Below, in pieces: positions 4,963-9,584 of a stretch of 9,584 bases of DNA (the stretch's first letter is position 1; every line of letters begins with the position of its first letter). This DNA comes from Deltaproteobacteria bacterium (GTDB taxonomy: Bacteria; Desulfobacterota; Syntrophia; Syntrophales; UBA2210), in assembly GCA_016935935.1 (NCBI GenBank), contig JAFGPZ010000104.1, forward strand, positions 1 through 9,584, read 5' to 3'. Below the pieces are notes generated by a model, which was given only the letters and a program-made list of their open reading frames with translations, made no database searches and had not been told where the DNA came from. Both the position numbers and the translations under genes were made by a program.

Positions 4963-6471
4963 CTATACTTCAGAAAGAATTCCCTTTATCTTCTGCACTT
5001 TCGCCCACTGTTTTTTAGAGCAGTCTTTCTTGTTCCACTTTCCATGGCCTTCCCAGTACGATTTAAGGGACAAGGCGACAGCCTTCTTGTTTTCCTCGGG
5101 AAAACCGTCAATTCTGCCGAATATCTCGAAGACCTGCTGCTCGTTTATTTCGGGGTCGGCAAGTGTGGCAATGTCTCGTTCCTCCGGCGTCATCTTTTCC
5201 CACTGTGCTTTTTCCCTGGCTTCTTCTTTTTGCTTTTCTTCCTCTTCAATGGCCTCTCTTTTCGCCGCTTCCTCAGCTTGTCTTACTAATTCGGCCTGTC
5301 TTTCCGTCTCCTGATGTTGCTTCGAACGATATTCGTCTTTCTTTGTGTGCCATTCCTGTTCAGTGGTTTGAAACTGTTGGGCGAGATCATCCGTCAGACG
5401 GCACAATTGTGACCATCCAAAGGGAGCGAGATTATTCATCGTTGTCGGCTTTCTCGATTCCGATACAAGCCACAATGTGGTCGCATGATCTTTAAAGCTT
5501 TTCTTCCCCTTGCCCCCCATAATAAAGATATCTCGATGGCCTTCGATAGTCACCGATTCGGCGCCGGAATGACGGCCGATGCGAAAAGTCACCGCATTTT
5601 CCTTTGATGGATCTTCAACGGAAGATGCGGCTACACCCATTCCCTTCATCTCGCCGTTTTCTCTTAGCCCTTCTTTTCCGTAGAACGTCAACGCGCTTTT
5701 TAGAATTTCCGAAAGCGTTACCGGTTCATTGATGCCGGCGCCCTTTTGAGGCGTATCAACGGTAATTGTACCCTGAAAGAGAGTTCCCGGCTCTATGATC
5801 TCAAATATGAGGGGGATGCCACGGGCATCGCGACCTGTCGGTTTTTTCTTTTGATTTATCGCATAGACGATTCTTGTTTTCGCCTCGCCCACAGGACTGA
5901 AATCGGAAACTTTGACCATTCTGAAGGGGTCCGAGGGAATGCCGTCATATTCCATGAGTTGCTGCTCCAGCTTTTTCGCATCACGCTCCTTGCCTCTTTT
6001 CGAGAGCTGCTTTTCCGCTTCCTTTTGATTTAAATAGGCAGTGCGCAGAGCCCCTTTAATTGCAGAACCGGGGATATACGGACGCTGATCAATGCTTCGG
6101 AATGTGGTGCGGGGAATCTCAAAACGGTTTAACTCATTCCGAATTTTGGTCTCATTATTCAACGGCAGGCCAAGGGTTTGTTTGTAGTGTTCCAAAACGC
6201 CGTGGCATACCTCAACATAACGCCCTTGCACGGGTTTGCCATCAAGAAATTTATAGATCTCAAGAATCGAGGCAATGGTACCTTTTGCACAGATTTTTGA
6301 AAATTCTTGTTTTGCGCCATCGTTCAATTGCGAAACAAACGAGAAGGGATCAAACACCACCATGCGACATTCTTTCTCATCGATCGTAAAGCCCGTCGGT
6401 TCATATACTTCATCGCAGCCGACATGGATGGGTGAAATCGTCCGTATATAAAACTTATCAGGTTCTTTCAT
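4963..6471 (-). CDS. csm5: Csm5, type III-A RAMP subunit with C-terminal extension
   Basis: Csm5 caps the 3' end of the crRNA in the Csm complex. The core is seen in the ferredoxin-like start (FYIRTISPIHVGCDEVYEP), the RAMP loop RPYIPGSAIKGALRTAY at 130-146, the RHSGAESVT strand region near 300-308, and the closing APFGWSQL at 349-356, where typical Csm5 proteins end. Here 146 residues follow: a highly charged Gln/Glu/Lys-rich helix at about 365-425, probably coiled coil, then a small helical module (about 427-500) with YWEGHGKWNKKDCSKKQWAK and IKGIL. At 502 residues the protein is clearly longer than the common form. Its ATG overlaps the csm4 stop by ATGA (6471-6468). It ends in TAG, followed a few codons later by TAA. 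Confidence 0.93.
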   Translation of the reverse strand: MKEPDKFYIRTISPIHVGCDEVYEPTGFTIDEKECRMVVFDPFSFVSQLNDGAKQEFSKICAKGTIASILEIYKFLDGKPVQGRYVEVCHGVLEHYKQTLGLPLNNETKIRNELNRFEIPRTTFRSIDQRPYIPGSAIKGALRTAYLNQKEAEKQLSKRGKERDAKKLEQQLMEYDGIPSDPFRMVKVSDFSPVGEAKTRIVYAINQKKKPTGRDARGIPLIFEIIEPGTLFQGTITVDTPQKGAGINEPVTLSEILKSALTFYGKEGLRENGEMKGMGVAASSVEDPSKENAVTFRIGRHSGAESVTIEGHRDIFIMGGKGKKSFKDHATTLWLVSESRKPTTMNNLAPFGWSQLCRLTDDLAQQFQTTEQEWHTKKDEYRSKQHQETERQAELVRQAEEAAKREAIEEEEKQKEEAREKAQWEKMTPEERDIATLADPEINEQQVFEIFGRIDGFPEENKKAVALSLKSYWEGHGKWNKKDCSKKQWAKVQKIKGILSEV

Positions 6472-7508
6472 GTGTCTATCTCCAGTCTGAACGGGATATA
6501 GGGAGCATAGCCCTGATGGACAACCATATGCTCCTTAATTTTGGAAGTGTTTAACACAGCCTTGCCAACATATGGCTTCTGAAAAGCGTCATTGTTTTTT
6601 GGAATGAACACCGCCCCCTCATCAGCCATTACAACAGGATTCTTGAAAGGATTTTCAGATGTTGCAAGTCTATCGCCATGTTTCCCGAAACGGATAAACG
6701 GCGTAAAATAATAACTACGAAACATATCTTCTGGAGGAACTGACGGGGCCAGCATGTAGCAGGCATTGGCGGAATTGTCTGAAGGAAATGATACCTCGTC
6801 ACCATCCCCGAGCTCAAACTGCCCGCATCCCGTAGATGCATCCCTGCCGAAACCAAACGTTCCGATTCTTTCGAGAGCGGATCGCACACGTTCAATATCC
6901 GTTGCATCCTCATCGAGTAAAACAAATACAGCAAGTTCTGTTTCCGGATAATAGGAAGAGGCCTTTTCAGTGAAAGGTGCAAACATCCCTTCGCCGGTCG
7001 TCATGGTGAGTCGGTTGATGGTATTGTGTTGCTGCTCGAAAGCGGCATAAAATTCCTGATGTCCTCGCTTACGCATTGTTTTTTTTGTATTTTCAGTCAA
7101 TTGTCTTTTTGAAGCTTTCACAAGTTGTTCATCATCCAGAAATCTCCCGGAATCAAATCTCAGTGACAAGTTATCTCCCATTCGCAGCCACTTCTTTTTT
7201 TTGCTATTTTTGAGTTCCTCGAACCGCTTTCTTCTTTCGTCTGCCTGGGGCGGAAAGATAATGGAAATGGGCATATCCGGCCGTTTCACCGCGTAAAAGA
7301 ACTTTCCACTTTCTTCGATTCTGGGACAGGCGGAAGAAAAAACCGCAAAAGGCTTTTGTTCATAGCATGCAATCCACTTGTCCAATCCACCATTGAGAAG
7401 GGAATCATCATACGCGGCCTGCCAGCAAACATGCCCGAAAATCGTATCTCCTTTTAACGGCGTACCGAACCCCGACAGAGGTTTGATTATTATTTCGTAG
7501 AGTTTCAA
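6468..7508 (-). CDS. csm4: Csm4, type III-A RAMP subunit (Cas5-like)
   Basis: Csm4 binds the crRNA 5' handle and joins Cas10 to the backbone. The 346 residues open with a RAMP strand (KLYEIIIKPLSGFG) and LKGDTIFGHVCWQ at 19-31, the usual Csm4 signature. They contain a glycine-rich loop IGTFGFGRDASTGCGQFEL at 215-233 and end with QGYAPYIPFRLE. The start is a TTG at 7508, four bases after the csm3 stop; no ATG or GTG lies in frame near it, and a GGGG tract 8 bases upstream can serve as ribosome binding site. A lysine-rich stretch (KKKK, 103-106) and a basic helix (about 130-148) could contact RNA. The frame is intact. Confidence 0.93.
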   Translation of the reverse strand: MKLYEIIIKPLSGFGTPLKGDTIFGHVCWQAAYDDSLLNGGLDKWIACYEQKPFAVFSSACPRIEESGKFFYAVKRPDMPISIIFPPQADERRKRFEELKNSKKKKWLRMGDNLSLRFDSGRFLDDEQLVKASKRQLTENTKKTMRKRGHQEFYAAFEQQHNTINRLTMTTGEGMFAPFTEKASSYYPETELAVFVLLDEDATDIERVRSALERIGTFGFGRDASTGCGQFELGDGDEVSFPSDNSANACYMLAPSVPPEDMFRSYYFTPFIRFGKHGDRLATSENPFKNPVVMADEGAVFIPKNNDAFQKPYVGKAVLNTSKIKEHMVVHQGYAPYIPFRLEIDT

Positions 7509-7512
7509 TGTC

Positions 7513-8091
7513 TTATACCCCGTTTTCGAATGGATTCAAACTCTCAAATTTTTCTCGTATGATTTCGTCAACAAATTCAAACCTAATTTTTCCATATCCC
7601 CGGCTACCACTACCCCCAAGGGCATCCATTTCGAGAAGTTTCAGACCATTAAGGAGATAATCGAGAAGATCGTCATCATCTTTACCCAGAATCTTAAGAC
7701 AGATGGAAAAATCAAACGCTATATCTGCGGGGACTCTTTCAATAAATCTGAGAGAACCCGACTTAGCTGTACCTTTGATACGATCTATAGCAGTCTCAGA
7801 CTTTATCTCGAAAAGTGTGCGCCGTTCCTCTCTCGATTTTTCACTTAATGAACAATCGGCAAATGACGCCCTTGTCGGACCTAACTCTGATATCGTTTCA
7901 GCGTATGCGCCGCTTGACCCGAATATCTTTAAAATCTTGAGGCACTCTTGTCTCTGCTCATCACTCAAATCTATTTTTAAATGTCTTGCTTGGAGTGGTT
8001 CTCCTCTTGTAATAGGCATTAAGCCGCTTTTCATTTCCAGAAGAGATCTCACCTTGCCTTTAATGGATGAGCCCGGAATATATGGTTCATG
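7513..8091 (-). pseudogene. csm3: Csm3 backbone RNase, C-terminal part after frameshift
   Basis: From the CAT codon at 8091 this frame reads EPYIPGSSIKGKVRSLLE, the most conserved RAMP segment of Csm3. It continues through IFGSSGAY, FEIKSETAIDRIKGTA, RFIERVPADIAF and the C-terminal glycine-rich loop GGSGSRGYGKIRFEF, all in the expected order. The frame is closed by a TAA upstream (8106-8104), so it has no proper start. A GTG at 8052 (the V of GKVRSLLE) could be called by a gene finder, but it is internal. Csm3 forms the filament along the crRNA and cuts target RNA every six bases. Its catalytic Asp is on the other fragment, so this piece alone should not cut. Together the fragments give 237 residues, a normal Csm3 length. 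Confidence 0.92.
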
Positions 8092-8224
8092 TGTGTGGGT
8101 GCCTTACAACGGTGTTATCAATTCCTCCAATGTGCATTTCGGTATCACCGGCACCGATATGAAGGCCGCTTATCAATCTGATCTTTCCATTTATTTCTTT
8201 AATATCGATTAGCTTTAGATCCAT
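8087..8224 (-). pseudogene. csm3: Csm3 N-terminal part, ended by frameshift
   Basis: This stretch encodes 45 residues: MDLKLIDIKEINGKIRLISG, then LHIGAGDTEMHIGGIDNTVV and RHPHT, followed by TGA at 8089-8087. It is the start of Csm3 and includes the catalytic-type Asp (D36 in IGGID). In homologues this segment runs on as (V/I)-R-D-P-x-T-x-E/x-P-Y-I-P-G-S. Here the continuation EPYIPGS is in another frame, reached by adding two bases (one more CA) in the (CA)4 tract at 8097-8090, or by removing one base. The start has a GGGGGGAAG tract upstream and lies 18 bases after the csm2 stop. The segment is too short to be found by usual gene callers. Confidence 0.88.
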
Positions 8225-8242
8225 TTCTCTTCCCCCCTTTGT

Positions 8243-8635
8243 TTAATTTTCACCATATTTTCTGTAAAAACCCATTAATGCTTCGAAAAAATTGGCGAAC
8301 ACATCGAGATCCTTCTCATTTTCAATCTTCCCTATGCAGTGCTTCAACAAATCTGAGAAATCTTTTGAAACTTTGTTTCTTCCTTCCGCATAGGCTGCTT
8401 TTGCGAGTAACATGTTTACAAAGGGTACGATATTATCCCAATCCTCAGTTTTGCTCTTGGCGCGGGAATTGAGTCGAGTTACCTCATCATAAAATTTTCG
8501 CAATTGTGATCTCTTGTTACAATCTTTTTGTCGAACATTGCCTTCGTGAATCTTTTCAGCCCAGCCCATGGCAATATCCGAAAACAGTGTAGGATTCAGG
8601 GTACTCTTTTCTTTGTCCTTGTAAAAATTGATCAT
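8243..8635 (-). CDS. csm2: Csm2, type III-A small subunit
   Basis: Csm2 is the helical small (Cas11-like) subunit that lines the inner face of the Csm filament and holds the crRNA-target duplex. The 130 residues show the family landmarks: QLRKFYDEVTRL at 44-55, VNMLLAKAAYAEGR at 73-86, and FANFFEALMGFYRKYG at 113-128. The first 40 residues are less conserved. The ATG has a strong AAGGAGGA 6 bases upstream, just after the csm1 stop, and only 10 bases separate the genes. The presence of this gene, together with csm5, places the locus in subtype III-A and not III-B or III-D. Confidence 0.93.
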   Translation of the reverse strand: MINFYKDKEKSTLNPTLFSDIAMGWAEKIHEGNVRQKDCNKRSQLRKFYDEVTRLNSRAKSKTEDWDNIVPFVNMLLAKAAYAEGRNKVSKDFSDLLKHCIGKIENEKDLDVFANFFEALMGFYRKYGEN

Positions 8636-8645
8636 GGTCTCCTCC

Positions 8646-9584
8646 TTATCGATAATTATATAGAATATTCCACAATGCCATTTTTAGTGTGCTTCCATAC
8701 GTTTCAAGCCATTCGGCCATTTTTGAAAACTCGCCCATTTTCACGCGTTTTTCTTCCGCCTTTAACCCCTTCCCAATATTACGTTCGGTCATGTAGGAAA
8801 AAAGCGCCCGCCACTTTAAACACGCCATATCTTCGAGACTCACGCCTTCTTTATTTTTGATTATCCATCTTTCCGATTCAGCCATATTTACAAATTCGTT
8901 AAGACGATAGACCATGGCGTTGTTTGTCAGACCGTTTTCGTACCATTGTTGAATCGTCTCTTGCACTCCCTGTAATTGCTCGAACTCATCCCATGTGGCC
9001 GTTTCAGAAAAAAGGGTGATTGAGTTTTTGCCGTCTACTCCCTTTGATCTTTCAAGGGCGGCTTCCGCGGCATCGGCAAGCTTATCAAGGGGGGTGTGGG
9101 GTTTATGGAGACTGATGCCTGCGGAAAAATGTATCTTTCCGTTTTTACAGACATAACCCTCGAAGGATTTCCTCAGCACCCCGGCAAGATCGATGATGCG
9201 ATTCCAAGGCCCGATCAGGAAAAGATCATCCCCTCCGGCAAAGACCGTATAAATGTCCCTGAAGCGAGGATCGGTCTTTAAAAGATGCGGCAGGTATACG
9301 GCAAAATAGAAATTCAATTGCCGACTCAAGGTAGCAAGCCGTGAAATTGTAAATTGTTCAGACTTCAAACCACAGGACATGAGTAGCCCCAGTTGATCCA
9401 CATCGGCCTTCAGAATCCCCAATGCTTCAATCCCGCAATATCCATTACCATTTTTCTTTGGGTTCAGTGCCTTGTTGGCTATGTGCTCAAAGCTCTTGAC
9501 AACATCTTTTTCCATTTGCTCAACAAGCTCTTCCCTCTTTTTTTCACTCTTTCTGCTCTCAAGTATCCTGTCATCAGAGAAATC
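8646..9584 (-). CDS. csm1: Cas10/Csm1, C-terminal half (gene continues past window)
   Basis: Cas10 is the large subunit of the Csm complex. On target RNA binding its Palm domain makes cyclic oligoadenylate, and many members also cut DNA with an N-terminal HD domain. The frame is open to the right edge (312 residues visible); the ATG at 9515 is internal, since codons continue upstream without a stop. Visible are a Lys/Glu-rich linker, then the second Palm domain with GILKADVDQLG, ISRLATLSRQLNFYF and FAGGDDLFLIGPW; the GGDD is encoded at 9236-9225. Next come HFSAGISLHKPHTPLDKLAD and KNSITLF. The end, from about 9000 downwards, is the helical domain 4 (MVYRLNEF, WRALFSYMTERN). The GGDD is intact, so nucleotide cyclisation is expected. 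The HD domain cannot be judged from this window. Confidence 0.96.
   Translation of the reverse strand, partial: DFSDDRILESRKSEKKREELVEQMEKDVVKSFEHIANKALNPKKNGNGYCGIEALGILKADVDQLGLLMSCGLKSEQFTISRLATLSRQLNFYFAVYLPHLLKTDPRFRDIYTVFAGGDDLFLIGPWNRIIDLAGVLRKSFEGYVCKNGKIHFSAGISLHKPHTPLDKLADAAEAALERSKGVDGKNSITLFSETATWDEFEQLQGVQETIQQWYENGLTNNAMVYRLNEFVNMAESERWIIKNKEGVSLEDMACLKWRALFSYMTERNIGKGLKAEEKRVKMGEFSKMAEWLETYGSTLKMALWNILYNYR

Noticed and set aside
4963..4965. Genetic code with TAG as a sense codon
   Set aside because: csm5 ends in TAG at its expected end and the other genes end in TAA or TGA. A single internal TAG in cas1 is not enough evidence, although partial suppression cannot be excluded.

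Overview
The window is most of a type III-A (Csm) CRISPR-Cas locus. Every gene lies on the minus strand, so transcription runs from high to low coordinates. The order is cas10/csm1 (5' end beyond the right edge), csm2, csm3, csm4, csm5, a ParD-like/RelE-like toxin-antitoxin pair, a CARF-HEPN effector of the Csm6/TIGR02710 kind, cas1, two tandem cas2 genes, a leader, and a CRISPR array of 8 repeats and 7 spacers. Moderate GC, Shine-Dalgarno sites, ATGA gene overlaps and the mix of families indicate a bacterium. An anaerobic Desulfobacterota-like host is only a guess.

Right part (4963-9584): the effector complex. Cas10 keeps the GGDD motif of the cyclic-oligoadenylate synthase, followed by Csm2 (small subunit), Csm3 (backbone and RNase), Csm4 and Csm5. 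Csm3 is split by a frameshift in a (CA)4 run. Csm5 carries a long charged helical C-terminal extension.

Middle (3100-4962): after csm5 there is a weak terminator-like hairpin. Next comes a promoter with an exact TATAAT box overlapped by a 10-bp inverted repeat. It drives a ParD-like antitoxin and a RelE-like toxin, and 10 bases after the toxin comes the CARF-HEPN ribonuclease. Cas10 would make the cyclic oligoadenylate that switches this ribonuclease on, so the signalling half of the system looks intact.

Left part (1-2736): the adaptation module. A 363-base gap with REP-like GC-rich hairpins precedes cas1. The cas1 frame is interrupted by one in-frame TAG, probably from CAG (Gln). Two different cas2 genes follow, then the leader and the array. 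The minus-strand repeat ends in ATTGCGAC, the typical type III crRNA 5' handle, so the array is read from the leader side. A perfect 42-bp palindrome sits just beyond the distal end.

The main things to check are the two single lesions, the cas1 amber codon and the csm3 dinucleotide slip. They could be errors, real decay, or recoding sites. No cas6 is visible in the window.
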